A model generated the notes under the pieces. The model ran no database searches. It was given only the letters and a program-made list of their open reading frames with translations, and was not told the origin of the DNA. Shown here in pieces: positions 38,224 through 47,919 of a stretch of DNA of 64,000 bases; within the stretch, counting starts at the first letter, position 1, and each line of letters opens with the position of its first letter. The stretch comes from Paenibacillus andongensis (lineage in GTDB: Bacteria; Bacillota; Bacilli; Paenibacillales; NBRC-103111): NCBI RefSeq assembly GCF_025369935.1, contig NZ_CP104467.1:1255001-1319000 (forward strand). The letters are read 5' to 3'. Both the position numbers and the translations under genes were made by a program.

Positions 38224-41200
38224 ATGATTGCTTTGGCATTTTCGAAAAGGTGGAAATTGCACGGTTTCATGATGCTCTTCTTTCTGATTAGTCTGCTGCT
38301 ATTGTCCGCATCTTCCGTCAAAGCCGCTCAGCAAGAACCTTACAACTGGCAAAATGTACGCATTGGCGGCGGCGGATTTGTAACCGGGATCGCGATTCAT
38401 CCGACGGAGCCGAATCTTGTCTATATTCGTACCGACGTCGGCGGCGCCTTACGCTGGGACGAAGTGAATCACAAGTGGATTCCATTATTGAATGCAATTC
38501 CAAGAGAAAAATACAATGAGTACGGCATCGACAGCATCGCACTTGATCCTTCGAATCCGAATGTGGTCTACATCGCAGCTGGCAAGTACAACTATGTAGG
38601 CGCTCCTGCGGATATTCTGAAATCAACGGATCGTGGAGCCAATTGGACTTCAACCGGGTTTGCACCTAGGCATTATGGTAACGGGCCAGGACGAGATTTA
38701 GGTGAACGGCTTATGGTAGACCCGAACAACAGTCAAATCATTTACATGGGAACGCGTTATGACGGGCTGTGGAAAAGCACATCCGGTGCCAGCTCAGGCT
38801 CATGGGAGCAGGTTACTAATTTCCCGACCCCCGGTGCCGATCCAACCGGACTCAATTTTGTTTTATTTGATAAGAGTACGGGTTCTCCGGGCATTGCGAC
38901 TCAAACCATTTATGTCGGGGTCAAAGGCACTGGCATTTACCAGAGCGTAAATGGCGGGACGACATGGACGCTGATGAATGGAAGTCCGCTTACACCTCGT
39001 CGGGCTGTTCTGGCGGATGGCGGCACTCTGTATGTCACTTATGAATCTGGCGTCACGAAATTTGCAAACGGTGTATGGACCGACATTACGCCTCCGTCGA
39101 CGGGGAGATACAACGGCATTACCGTAGATCCTACGAACCCGAACATCGTGATGACGGCCATTGAGGACGGCTCGAACACACCGGCTCCGATCTACCGGTC
39201 GGTCAATGGAGGAACGAACTGGACGCAGGTTACCTTCGTCAAACATCCGAATGTTCCGTGGTGGACGAGTAATTGGTTTGCTGCCAATACCTCCACCTTG
39301 ACCATCGACCCCCATTTTCCGAATCGTGTCTGGTTAACCGACTTCTACGGCACATGGCGTACGGATGATATAACGGCAAGTCCGTCCCACTGGTATACGT
39401 ACGAGGAGGGCCACGAAGAAGTGGTGACGTTCGCTTTGCGCAGCACGCCGATCGGTGCACCGCTGCTGAGCGGGCACGCGGATGTCGACGGTCTGCGTCA
39501 TACTTCGCTGATGGCGTTTCCAAGTGGTAAATTCGGCAGTCCGTCTCTAGGCGATACGGTGTCGATCGACTTTCAAGAGAGTAATCCTAACTTCATCGCC
39601 CGGGTAGGTTCCACGCGTTATGCCGGTACAGGCGGCGGTGGTTACAGCACCAACAACGGGGCTTCCTGGACGGCGTTTCCCAATCCGCCAGGCGTGGCGG
39701 GCCGCATCGCCGTATCCGCTGGAAGCGAGACGCTGGTCTGGGTCCCGCAGAGCGGAAGTCCGATCTATTCAACCGATCGGGGACAAACGTGGAACCCGAG
39801 CACAGGCGCACCATCCGGAACCGTACACGATTTCTGGGTCTGGTACCAGCCGCTGGCGTCTGACCGCGTTAACAATAATACGTTCTATCTGTTAGAACGA
39901 AATACTTGGAAATTATTCCGCAGTACGGACGGTGGAGCGTCTTGGACGGTTGCGTCGACGATGCCGACAATACCAGCGAAAACTCCCGCGTATTTCAGCG
40001 TCAAGGCAGCGCCGGGTAAGGCGGGCGAAGTATGGGTCAGCCTGGATGGGGGAGGCCTCTGGCGTTCCAGCAACGCTGGCGATTCATGGACGCGGCTGCC
40101 GAATGTTCAGCAAGCGACATTGTTTGCATTTGGTAAAAATAAGCTTGGTTCTCCAGATCCCACAGTTTTCGTATACGGCAAGGTGGATAATACTGTAGGT
40201 ATTTTCCGCTCCGATGATTTCGGCACCTCCTGGGTGAAGATTGACGTAGCCGATCCGGCAATTGGCGCTGAAGCCAACACGATGGAAGGCGACCGTCAGA
40301 CTTGGGGACGTGTCTATATCGGAACGAATGGAACCGGTGTTTTCTACGGTGACACTTTGATGAGTGAAGGGACCGATACAGAGCCGCCGACAGCGCCTTC
40401 GAACCTGACATCTCCATCGAAAACATCCACGAGCGTTAACTTATCTTGGACGGCTTCAACCGATAACACCGGTGTAGCCGGGTACAACATTTACAGCGGA
40501 GGTGTCTATGTCGGTGCCACAACAATGCTCTCGAGTACAACATATACGGTAAACGGCTTAGCGCCTAGCACCGCCTATTCGTTTACGGTGAAAGCCAAAG
40601 ATGGAGCGGGAAATCTGTCGGCTCCGAGCAATGCAGTGAGTGTGACGACAGCGTCTCCGCCGGCACCGCCGACGAATCTGACAACGACAGCGGCGACGCT
40701 CACGAGCCTCAGCCTGAGTTGGAGTCCGCCATCCAATCCCTCCGGCGTAGTCGGATATCGGATTTACGTCGGATCCAAGCAGGTCGCTGCTACCTCGGGC
40801 ACGACGTATACGCTCACGGGACTACTGCCCAACCAAACATATTCGGTTACCGTTCGTTCCGCGGACGGTGCAGGCAGCACGTCAACAGCTAGTAATACAG
40901 TGGCTGCAACGACGGCGACAGGTCCGGGCACACTCGCATTCAGCGACGATTTTCAGGATGGGGTAGCGGATGGTTGGACGCCTGCGAACGGTACGTGGTC
41001 TGTCGTAACATCAGGCGGGTCCAAGGTTTACAAGCAAGCTTCCTGGCTGGATAAGAATGCGTTCAGTACCGTCGATACCAGCACATATACCAACTACAGC
41101 GTGGAAACGAACATCAAACTTACCCAAAATGATATCGATCTGGCAGCCGGTATTACGGCCCGCTATCAGGATCCGAACAATTTTTATTATTTCCGAATCA

Positions 41201-43155
41201 AAGCAGGCAAGCTGCAGATTGGCAAATCGGTGAACAACGTCATCACGATCCTGACTGCGAAAAATTATACGATGACGACGAATGAAGTGTACACGTTCAC
41301 TGCGGTTTTAAACAACAGCACACTCGATTTCTATGTGAATGGGTTTAAGGAATTAACGGTTACGGATACGAGTCTTACTTCGGGGAAAATCGGCCTATAT
41401 GCCTATAAAACGAGCGTTGAGTTTGACAATGTGAAAGTCGTTCATGATCGCGATTTCGCGCCGCCGACGGCTCCTGGCAATTTACGCTTAGTGTCCAAAA
41501 GCGAGACCACGGCAGATTTGGCTTGGGATGCATCCTTGGACAATATCGGTGCAACCCAGTATGAGGTATATCAAGGTTCAACGTTGATAGGAACCGTCAC
41601 GTCCAACACGTATTCCGCGACCAACCTTGCGGCGAATACCGCTTACACGTTCAGCGTAAAGGCAAGGGATGCAGCAGGCAACGTGTCCGCAGCGAGCGGT
41701 CTGCTCAACGTCACGACAGACCCGTATCTGTTTCAAGCGAAGAAAACGGTCGCCCCCATTACCGTTAACGGATCCTTGGACGAACAAGTATGGTCCTCGT
41801 TCAAGCAGATCAAGAAAGCAATTATCGGAACTCCGAATAATACGGCTGAATTCAGCTCGCTCTGGGACAATACTTATTCGTATGTAGGCGTCAAAGTCAT
41901 CGACGGGAATCTGTATAATACCTCCGTGCAACCTTATTATGATGACTCCATCGAAATCTATATCGACAGCAACAACAATAAGGGCACTACGTATGACAGC
42001 TATGACCAGCAGTATGTCAAGGGATGGAATGATAGTACGCTATGGCTGAAGAGAGTGATGCCAAGCGGTGTGCTGCATGGCTGGGCGCCGATTCCAGGCG
42101 GATACAGCGTGGAGCTGGCGATTCCGTGGAGTACTCTCGGCCTTACGCCGACCGCCGGTATGACCATCGGCTTCGACGTGGTGAACAATGACACAGACAC
42201 CGGTGCCGGCCGGCAAAGCCAGCTGATGTGGGCCGGAACGAGCGACAACTGGACGAATACGTCCGCCTTCGGGAGTCTGCAGCTTTCCTCCACCTCTATT
42301 GGAGATACGCAGCCGCCGACAGCTCCGGCGAATTTGACATCACCCTCGCACACCGACCGGACGGCGGCATTGTCCTGGACGGCTTCGATGGACAATGTGG
42401 GCGTTACCGGATACGACATTTATAACGGTGGAAATCTGGTTGCAACGGTAACTTCGACGACCTATACGGTCACCGGGTTAACGCCGGGAGCTAGTTACCT
42501 CTTTACTGTAAAAGCCAAAGATGCGGAAAACAATGTGTCGGCGGCGAGCAACTCGGTCAGCGTCACGATGGATGCGTCCTACACGTTGCTCCCTGTTACC
42601 AAAATGAGTACCGCCATCCAAGTCGATGGCTCGCTGAACGAATCGGCTTGGGCCATAACGAAACAAGTGAGCAAAAACGTGGTCGGAACCTCTAACAACT
42701 CAGCACAGTTCGGGGTACTATGGGACGATACTTATTTGTATGTCGGGGTTAACGTCCTCGACGCCAATCTGTACAATAATTCGCCGGAGCCCTATTCCGA
42801 CGATTCCGTCGAGATTTATATTGACGGCAATCATAACCAGGGCGCGACATATGACAGCTATGACCGGCAGTTTATCAAAGGATGGAACGACAGTACGCTA
42901 TTCGAGGCGGCAAGCCGCACGGGCGGCGTGCAGCATGCATGGGCTACGACGACGGGTGGATACAGTTTTGAGATGGCGATTCCATGGGGTTCGCTTGGCA
43001 TTACGCCATCCGCCGGGATGATGATTGGCTTCGACGTAGCGAACAATGACGAGGACGATGGCAACGGTCGTCAGAGCCAGACGGTATGGGCCGGCGAGTC
43101 CACGAACTGGACGAATACATCCGCATTCGGGGAATTGAAGCTGATAGCGCCATAA
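38224..43155 (+). CDS. Secreted GH74 xyloglucanase with four FN3, one CBM66-like and two CBM9-like modules
   Basis: This 1643-residue protein has a signal peptide (1-35, cleavage likely at VKA). The GH74 double propeller (about 40-720) begins NVRIGGGGFVTGIAIHP. Its catalytic aspartates are probably D71 (RTDVGG) and D420 (HADVDG), and it holds several BNR/Asp-box turns such as STDRGANWTS. FN3 domains lie at about 721-809, 812-898, 1080-1166 and 1363-1449. A beta-sandwich like CBM66/LamG covers 902-1075. CBM9-like modules lie at 1168-1356 and 1452-1643 with paired DDSIEIYID/DDSVEIYID motifs. GGGAGGG lies seven bases before ATG. It should cut xyloglucan outside the cell for the Lpl-type importer upstream. 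The FN3/CBM9 pairs look duplicated. Confidence 0.92.
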   Translation: MIALAFSKRWKLHGFMMLFFLISLLLLSASSVKAAQQEPYNWQNVRIGGGGFVTGIAIHPTEPNLVYIRTDVGGALRWDEVNHKWIPLLNAIPREKYNEYGIDSIALDPSNPNVVYIAAGKYNYVGAPADILKSTDRGANWTSTGFAPRHYGNGPGRDLGERLMVDPNNSQIIYMGTRYDGLWKSTSGASSGSWEQVTNFPTPGADPTGLNFVLFDKSTGSPGIATQTIYVGVKGTGIYQSVNGGTTWTLMNGSPLTPRRAVLADGGTLYVTYESGVTKFANGVWTDITPPSTGRYNGITVDPTNPNIVMTAIEDGSNTPAPIYRSVNGGTNWTQVTFVKHPNVPWWTSNWFAANTSTLTIDPHFPNRVWLTDFYGTWRTDDITASPSHWYTYEEGHEEVVTFALRSTPIGAPLLSGHADVDGLRHTSLMAFPSGKFGSPSLGDTVSIDFQESNPNFIARVGSTRYAGTGGGGYSTNNGASWTAFPNPPGVAGRIAVSAGSETLVWVPQSGSPIYSTDRGQTWNPSTGAPSGTVHDFWVWYQPLASDRVNNNTFYLLERNTWKLFRSTDGGASWTVASTMPTIPAKTPAYFSVKAAPGKAGEVWVSLDGGGLWRSSNAGDSWTRLPNVQQATLFAFGKNKLGSPDPTVFVYGKVDNTVGIFRSDDFGTSWVKIDVADPAIGAEANTMEGDRQTWGRVYIGTNGTGVFYGDTLMSEGTDTEPPTAPSNLTSPSKTSTSVNLSWTASTDNTGVAGYNIYSGGVYVGATTMLSSTTYTVNGLAPSTAYSFTVKAKDGAGNLSAPSNAVSVTTASPPAPPTNLTTTAATLTSLSLSWSPPSNPSGVVGYRIYVGSKQVAATSGTTYTLTGLLPNQTYSVTVRSADGAGSTSTASNTVAATTATGPGTLAFSDDFQDGVADGWTPANGTWSVVTSGGSKVYKQASWLDKNAFSTVDTSTYTNYSVETNIKLTQNDIDLAAGITARYQDPNNFYYFRIKAGKLQIGKSVNNVITILTAKNYTMTTNEVYTFTAVLNNSTLDFYVNGFKELTVTDTSLTSGKIGLYAYKTSVEFDNVKVVHDRDFAPPTAPGNLRLVSKSETTADLAWDASLDNIGATQYEVYQGSTLIGTVTSNTYSATNLAANTAYTFSVKARDAAGNVSAASGLLNVTTDPYLFQAKKTVAPITVNGSLDEQVWSSFKQIKKAIIGTPNNTAEFSSLWDNTYSYVGVKVIDGNLYNTSVQPYYDDSIEIYIDSNNNKGTTYDSYDQQYVKGWNDSTLWLKRVMPSGVLHGWAPIPGGYSVELAIPWSTLGLTPTAGMTIGFDVVNNDTDTGAGRQSQLMWAGTSDNWTNTSAFGSLQLSSTSIGDTQPPTAPANLTSPSHTDRTAALSWTASMDNVGVTGYDIYNGGNLVATVTSTTYTVTGLTPGASYLFTVKAKDAENNVSAASNSVSVTMDASYTLLPVTKMSTAIQVDGSLNESAWAITKQVSKNVVGTSNNSAQFGVLWDDTYLYVGVNVLDANLYNNSPEPYSDDSVEIYIDGNHNQGATYDSYDRQFIKGWNDSTLFEAASRTGGVQHAWATTTGGYSFEMAIPWGSLGITPSAGMMIGFDVANNDEDDGNGRQSQTVWAGESTNWTNTSAFGELKLIAP

Positions 43156-43372
43156 GATAGGGTAGCTGCCGATAACATCTGCTAGTGTCAACGACAAGTT
43201 TTGTAAATGCTAAGCACCTATGGCGTCGGTTCCGGTTTATTTGCATGGTGGATGGGAGCCCTGTTCATACCGGACCGACTGTCAAAGGATGTCCCGTACT
43301 CTAACGGAGAAACGTTCAGACGGGGAGAGAGAATAGTTGCAATTAAATGGTTGAGAGAAGGTGGCTGAACGT

Positions 43373-43987
43373 ATGGAAATCATTCGTCGCGTTTCAACAT
43401 CACAAAAAGCTATTGCTTTTACATTCGACGATGGTCCTAATCCGATCTATACTCCGCAATTGTTAGATATTTTCGAAGAGGTTTCCGGTCACGCTACGTT
43501 TTTCATGATGGGTAAACAAATCGAACTTTATCCCGAGACCGCTCTGGATGTCCATGTCAGGAAACATGAAATTGGGAACCATTCTTACTCCCATCCTTAT
43601 ATGACTCAAATTAGTTTGGACGCATGCGAGCGCGAGCTTTTCGATACGGACAGGTTAATCACACAGGTAACAGGCGGCCGGCCTGCTGTTATGCGTCCTC
43701 CATACCTCGATTATAACTTGGAAGTCCATGCGATTACTGCCAAACTGGAGTATCATGTCATAGGAGCTCTCAACGGAGAAGCCAAAGATTGGGGGATGCC
43801 TGGAGTAGAGCATATTCTCGATTCAACCCGAAAGCAGGTTGGATGCGGGAGCATTCTTCTCTTTCATGACGGCTTCGGGGACCGGTCCCAAACCATCGAA
43901 GCCGTTCGAATTTTAACCAAGGAATTAACAAAAGAAGGTTATCAGCTTGTAACGGTTAGTGAGCTCTTACAAATGCCGGAATCATAA
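43373..43987 (+). CDS. Polysaccharide deacetylase (CE4 NodB domain), compact
   Basis: This is a 204-residue carbohydrate esterase family 4 protein made almost only of the catalytic domain. Motif 1 is TFDDGP with D19/D20, motif 2 is NHSYSHP with metal ligands H70 and H74, motif 3 is MRPPYLDY where a Gly is usual after Tyr, and the late motif is LLFHDGFG. No signal peptide is seen, which is odd for an enzyme on peptidoglycan or chitin, so the site of action is uncertain. ATG 43373 is chosen over the in-frame GTG at 43361 because AAGGTGG lies eight bases before it. A terminator follows. Confidence 0.85.
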   Translation: MEIIRRVSTSQKAIAFTFDDGPNPIYTPQLLDIFEEVSGHATFFMMGKQIELYPETALDVHVRKHEIGNHSYSHPYMTQISLDACERELFDTDRLITQVTGGRPAVMRPPYLDYNLEVHAITAKLEYHVIGALNGEAKDWGMPGVEHILDSTRKQVGCGSILLFHDGFGDRSQTIEAVRILTKELTKEGYQLVTVSELLQMPES

Positions 43988-44022
43988 TCAAAAAATAGTG
44001 ATCGTGATAGAGAAGAGGATCT

Positions 44023-44062
44023 CGAAAAGAACCTAGCCAACGGTTAGGTTCTTTTCGTTCAT
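44023..44062 (+). terminator. Strong bidirectional terminator after the deacetylase gene
   Basis: CGAAAAGAACCTA...TAGGTTCTTTTCG forms a stem of about 15 pairs with a very short loop (44023-44057), with T-rich sequence in the 3' arm. Confidence 0.75.
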
Positions 44063-44173
44063 GTTGAACGTAAATAAAGTAAAAATAGTAGCATGAAAGG
44101 TGAAAATAGAAATTTGAATACGCTTTCATTTCTCGACATAATTTAACCATACACGATATAGAAGCATGAAAAG

Positions 44174-44220
44174 CGGCAGTTCGACGATCGGCTGCCGTTG
44201 TCCGTTGAAGGAACGGGCAG
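44174..44220 (+). repeat. Hairpin plus ACGGGCAG box, copy 1
   Basis: CGGCAG/CTGCCG arms (44174-44197) are followed 15 bases later by ACGGGCAG (44213-44220). A similar pair is at 63034-63074, and the ACGGGCAG box alone recurs at 45711-45718. All lie in gene-free gaps. The stretch 44058-44352 otherwise holds nothing recognisable. Confidence 0.4.
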
Positions 44221-44352
44221 CTTAGTTCAACGCTCATTTGTGGTAAAATGGGAACTAAACTAACGAGGGAATGATAGTGTAATAACCACGCAAAGGGAAT
44301 CACATTAGGTCTTGTTACTTGGTCATAAGTGCGCAATTAAAGGAGAGTTAAC

Positions 44353-44550
44353 ATGGGTGACCATAAAGATATGTATGACTACCCTCTGTTAAATCGTTCA
44401 CTATGGATGGGAGATTGCTACGATATCAACGCTGTGATAGAAAGAATGGTAAAACCGTCAACTCTTCAGTCTTTAGAATCCGAACTTGGTTTTCAAATTG
44501 ATATGTCCAAAGCAGCGAAGGTATGTCCTAACTGCTGTCATAATTCTTGA
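44353..44550 (+). CDS. Small hypothetical protein, 65 aa, with C-terminal Cys pair
   Basis: The family is not recognised. The ATG follows AAAGGAGAG at good spacing. The product is 65 residues with an aromatic, acidic start (MYDYPLLNRSLWMGDCYD) and a C-terminal CPNCC cluster that could bind metal or form disulphides. It has no membrane segment or signal peptide. It is the first of four tiny genes on this strand within 1.2 kb. Confidence 0.55.
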   Translation: MGDHKDMYDYPLLNRSLWMGDCYDINAVIERMVKPSTLQSLESELGFQIDMSKAAKVCPNCCHNS

Positions 44551-44841
44551 GCTACTTCTCACTTTAATTGCTTAATTGTCGCTTTAACCTGTGGTACGAG
44601 TAAAGAGCTGTTATTTGCCATGGGATAAAATCATTCCTTTTCTCAATGTGCTTTATTTTGTGGAGATTAAGGGATGATTATGCAAGAATAATCTCATTTG
44701 AAAAGCTTTAGTTCCCAGTAAGAAATTATTGTTTAATTTCTCCTACCAACTAAGTGATTGGCACAATGTGTCTGCTTATATTGCTTCTTAAGTGAGTACA
44801 ATATATATGTTTCCAATTACTCAAAGGGGTGTGTTAAAGTT

Positions 44842-44934
44842 ATGACTAATCAAAAGAAAAGCGTAAAATCCGAAAAGCAAAAAAACCAAAAACCAAATCA
44901 AAAGGGTAAAATTGATGAGGCAAATATTAATTAA
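44842..44934 (+). CDS. Tiny lysine-rich protein, 30 aa
   Basis: ATG 44842 is preceded by AAAGGGGTG. The 30-residue product is almost entirely Lys, Gln, Asn and Ser (MTNQKKSVKSEKQKNQ...) and strongly basic and disordered in its first two thirds. This is the composition of small spore-core or nucleic-acid-binding proteins, but no family is recognised. A TACAATATATAT run lies about 35 bases upstream. Confidence 0.45.
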   Translation: MTNQKKSVKSEKQKNQKPNQKGKIDEANIN

Positions 44935-45053
44935 GGTGGTTAGTTAACAAAATGGTTCACATATAAAGCCCTAAAAAAGCCTGAGGATACTTTCCCACAG
45001 AACAGGCTAAATGTTTTAGTTTATTTCATCAAGATAGAAAGGAGGTAATCTCA

Positions 45054-45185
45054 ATGTCCGATAAAACTAAAACTAAGATAACCAAATCTCAGCGAACCGT
45101 TGATAAGGAACTGCAATCTCGAACTCGAAAATCGCCTGACCAGTCTGCACAAAATAATACACACGATCAACCAGGTGATGCTTAA
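45054..45185 (+). CDS. Tiny hydrophilic protein, 43 aa
   Basis: An ideal ribosome site AAAGGAGGT (45038-45046) sits seven bases before ATG. The product is 43 residues, basic in the first half (SDKTKTKITKSQRTVDK) and Asp/Gln/Asn-rich at the end, without hydrophobic segments. The strong translation signal argues that it is real. No family is recognised, and a small spore-type protein is one possibility. Confidence 0.55.
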   Translation: MSDKTKTKITKSQRTVDKELQSRTRKSPDQSAQNNTHDQPGDA

Positions 45186-45331
45186 AAACATTTCAGCGAA
45201 CCATTCAATTAACAGTAGCTGAATCTGTTGGTGTTGATTACACAATTGCATGAGGCTCTATGTGGAATAAAGGTGGAAAATAGCATCATAATATAGTAGA
45301 AAGATCCTTTCGAATTTGGAGGATAAATAAA

Positions 45332-45517
45332 ATGACATCCAGTAGAGGACATCAAGGAGCTCATGGCACAGGACAAATTGTTAAGCAACTGAACAATCAA
45401 GCCCAAGCCGCGGAGCAAATTCAAGGAAGTAATAAGGTCGATCAAGAAATTATTGCAGCCGCAAACGAACATAGTTCAGAACTGGATGAAATCATTGATA
45501 CGGATGTCAATTCCTAA
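45332..45517 (+). CDS. Small Gln/Ala/Glu-rich protein, 61 aa
   Basis: TTTGGAGGATAAATAAA precedes ATG 45332. The product is 61 residues, polar and helix-prone (HGTGQIVKQLNNQAQAAEQI...) with an acidic tail. Its composition is reminiscent of small acid-soluble spore proteins of the gamma type, but no signature is clear enough to assign it. A terminator follows at 45564. Confidence 0.55.
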   Translation: MTSSRGHQGAHGTGQIVKQLNNQAQAAEQIQGSNKVDQEIIAAANEHSSELDEIIDTDVNS

Positions 45518-45563
45518 GTTGAGCTTCGGCATGGAACGATCTAAAGTAATACGAGTTAGAGAC

Positions 45564-45597
45564 CTGCGGCATGCTTCATGCTGCGGTTTTTTTTTTT
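45564..45597 (+). terminator. Rho-independent terminator ending the small-protein cluster
   Basis: CTGCGGCATG-ctt-CATGCTGCGG-type stem with two G-U pairs, followed by a long T-run to 45597. The rest of the gap to 45860 is A/T-rich with the ACGGGCAG box at 45711-45718 and nothing else recognised. Confidence 0.8.
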
Positions 45598-45859
45598 CTT
45601 GTTCGGCGGCACAAACATAATCGTTGTTACAGTAAGTAAAAAGTGCGTAACAGCAAACACGAGTTGAGGGGCTTGCCTCGCGGCAATTCCTTTTTTTCTT
45701 CATTCAAGTAACGGGCAGCATTCCTATAATAAGGAATGAAATTACCGAAATGTGACTACTTAATTTAATATTAAAGCCCAACAAACTCGATCGTAGTGAA
45801 ATCAAGAATATACTGCTCATATTATGGCAAAATAATAAAAACAATAAGGAGAGATTCCC

Positions 45860-47581
45860 TTGAAAAGAACGATAGCTGATTCCATCGTGGAATCCCTTCT
45901 GAACGCCGGCGTTAAGCGAATTTACGGCATTATCGGCGATTCGCTTAATGCCTTGCTCGATGCGATCCGTCGTTCCGGAGAAATAGAATGGATCCATGTC
46001 CGCCACGAAGAGGTTGCAGCGTTCGCGGCTGGCGCGGATGCCACCCTCAGCGGAGGAATCGCCGTTTGTGCGGGTAGCAGCGGACCTGGTAATTTACATC
46101 TCATTAACGGATTGTACGATTGCCATCGAAACCGGGTGCCAGTGCTTGCGATTGCCGCTCATATTCCGAGCAGTGAAATTGGCAGCGGCTTTTTTCAAGA
46201 GACTCGTCCGGACTTGTTGTTTCAGGAATGCAGCTTCTTTTGTGAAATCGTAACCGGACCGAGGCAAATACCTCGAGCGGTTACGATGGCGATGCAAACC
46301 GCGACGGCAAAGTCTGGAGTGTCTGTCTTAGTTCTTCCTGGTGATGTAGCCGCTTTCGAATACGACGAAAGCCCGGTTCCAGAACGCGTCATCCATTCCA
46401 CCCGGCCAATTGTCTGCCCTTCTACAGACGAATTGAAGACGCTTGCCGACTACTTAGACAAAGGCAAGAGGATCACCTTGCTGTGCGGTGCTGGCTGCTC
46501 GGGAGCTCATGCTTCGCTCATGAAGCTGTGCGAGAAACTGCAATCCCCGATGGTCATAGCGCTGCGAGGAAAAGAATATCTGGAATATGACAACCCGTAT
46601 TCCGTCGGATTAACCGGTCTTATCGGATATTCATCAGGATACCACGCCATGATGGAATGCGATGTCCTACTCATGCTGGGTACCGATTTTCCATACCGGC
46701 AATTTTATCCGCAAGAAGCGACCATCCTTCAGGTTGATTTGGATTCCTCCCGACTAGGCCGGCGAACGCCGCTCGCATACGGGGTGTGCGGAGACGTACA
46801 GACGACGGTCGACATGCTATTACCCCTTTTAATGGAACCGCACTCCCCTGATCATTTGCAGCACTTTGCAGCACATTATGCCAAAGTCCGCGAGGAACTG
46901 GACAACCTTGCAGCTCCTGGTCGAGCTCCTATTCATCCGCAATTCCTCATGAAGGTAATCAGTGATCTCGCAGATGAGGATGCCATTTTGACTTGCGATG
47001 TTGGTACGCCGACTGTGTGGGCTGCCCGATACTTGAGCATGAATGGAAAAAGAAGGCTACTTGGCTCGTTTAACCACGGGACAATGGCGAACGCCATGCC
47101 CCAGGCGATTGGGGCTCAGGTTGCGCAACCGGAACGCCAGGTCATATCGCTGTCTGGGGACGGGGGACTCACTATGCTGCTCGGAGATCTATTGACCCTT
47201 CGTCAGCATAAGCTCCCGATCAAGATCGTTGTCTTTAATAATGGCGCGCTTGGATTCGTGGAATTAGAAATGAAAGCAGCTGGCTTTTTAGAATTCGGAA
47301 CGGAACTCGACAATCCAAACTTTGCGGCACTTGCTCAAGCCATGGGAATCGAAGGAATTCGCGTCGAGGATCCGAATGACTTGGAAAGCGCCGTTCGCCG
47401 AACCCTCGAACACAGCGGTCCGGTAGTGCTGGACGTCGTCGTCAATCGTCAGGAGCTGGCGATGCCGCCGAAAATCAACCTCGAGCAGGCTCGAGGATTT
47501 ACGATGTGGATGCTGAAAGCCGTTTTGAACGGGCAAGGCAACGAAGTCATCGAACTGGCGAAAACCAATCTCCTTCGGTAA
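45860..47581 (+). CDS. poxB: PoxB-like pyruvate dehydrogenase (quinone)/pyruvate oxidase, TPP-dependent
   Basis: This is a 573-residue thiamine-diphosphate enzyme. It has the N-terminal PYR domain (GIIGDSLNALLDAI, catalytic Glu50 in VRHEEVAAFAAGA), a central FAD-type domain and a C-terminal PP domain with the TPP/Mg motif GDGGLTMLLGDLLTLRQ...NN. The order and spacing match E. coli PoxB, which oxidises pyruvate to acetate and CO2 and passes electrons to the membrane quinone pool. A true PoxB has a C-terminal lipid-binding tail, and here the C-terminus is similar in length but not clearly amphipathic. AAGGAGAG precedes the start. It is monocistronic with a terminator behind it and is probably an overflow-metabolism enzyme. 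Confidence 0.85.
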   Translation: MKRTIADSIVESLLNAGVKRIYGIIGDSLNALLDAIRRSGEIEWIHVRHEEVAAFAAGADATLSGGIAVCAGSSGPGNLHLINGLYDCHRNRVPVLAIAAHIPSSEIGSGFFQETRPDLLFQECSFFCEIVTGPRQIPRAVTMAMQTATAKSGVSVLVLPGDVAAFEYDESPVPERVIHSTRPIVCPSTDELKTLADYLDKGKRITLLCGAGCSGAHASLMKLCEKLQSPMVIALRGKEYLEYDNPYSVGLTGLIGYSSGYHAMMECDVLLMLGTDFPYRQFYPQEATILQVDLDSSRLGRRTPLAYGVCGDVQTTVDMLLPLLMEPHSPDHLQHFAAHYAKVREELDNLAAPGRAPIHPQFLMKVISDLADEDAILTCDVGTPTVWAARYLSMNGKRRLLGSFNHGTMANAMPQAIGAQVAQPERQVISLSGDGGLTMLLGDLLTLRQHKLPIKIVVFNNGALGFVELEMKAAGFLEFGTELDNPNFAALAQAMGIEGIRVEDPNDLESAVRRTLEHSGPVVLDVVVNRQELAMPPKINLEQARGFTMWMLKAVLNGQGNEVIELAKTNLLR

Positions 47582-47641
47582 TAAATAGGAGTACTTGGAC
47601 TCCTACAACTGACTGGTCACACTGCCTTAGTCGCAAGTTTA

Positions 47642-47680
47642 AAATAGCCCCCATCTGATTGCCAGATGAGGGCTATTACG
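47642..47680. terminator. Bidirectional terminator after the PoxB-like gene
   Basis: AAATAGCCCcCATCTG pairs with CAGATGaGGGCTATT across an ATTGC loop. The T-run is weak on the plus strand. Confidence 0.65.
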
Positions 47681-47874
47681 CTTACGTTAATACAAAAAGA
47701 ATTACAGCCGGTTACATCGCAATTATCTCTAGTATGTATCGAAATTTATTCGATTTGGTGCCTATGTCCGATTAATGAGGTAGAGAACTTTGAGCAATCG
47801 GCAGCTCGTTAAACGGAGAACGATAGTTGATCATATTGCACCGATCAGGCTTGTCGAAATGAAAAAAAACAAAG

Positions 47875-47903
47875 TTGACAAAGTAGAAAGAAGAAAGTAG
47901 GAT
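47875..47903 (+). promoter_or_regulatory. Sigma-A-type promoter for the double-GH32 gene
   Basis: TTGACA (47875-47880) is separated by 17 bases from TAGGAT (47898-47903). The -35 is perfect and the -10 matches four of six. The expected start of transcription near 47910 lies just before the operator array, leaving a leader of about 270 bases. Confidence 0.6.
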
Positions 47904-47919
47904 TAAATCAGAACAACTT

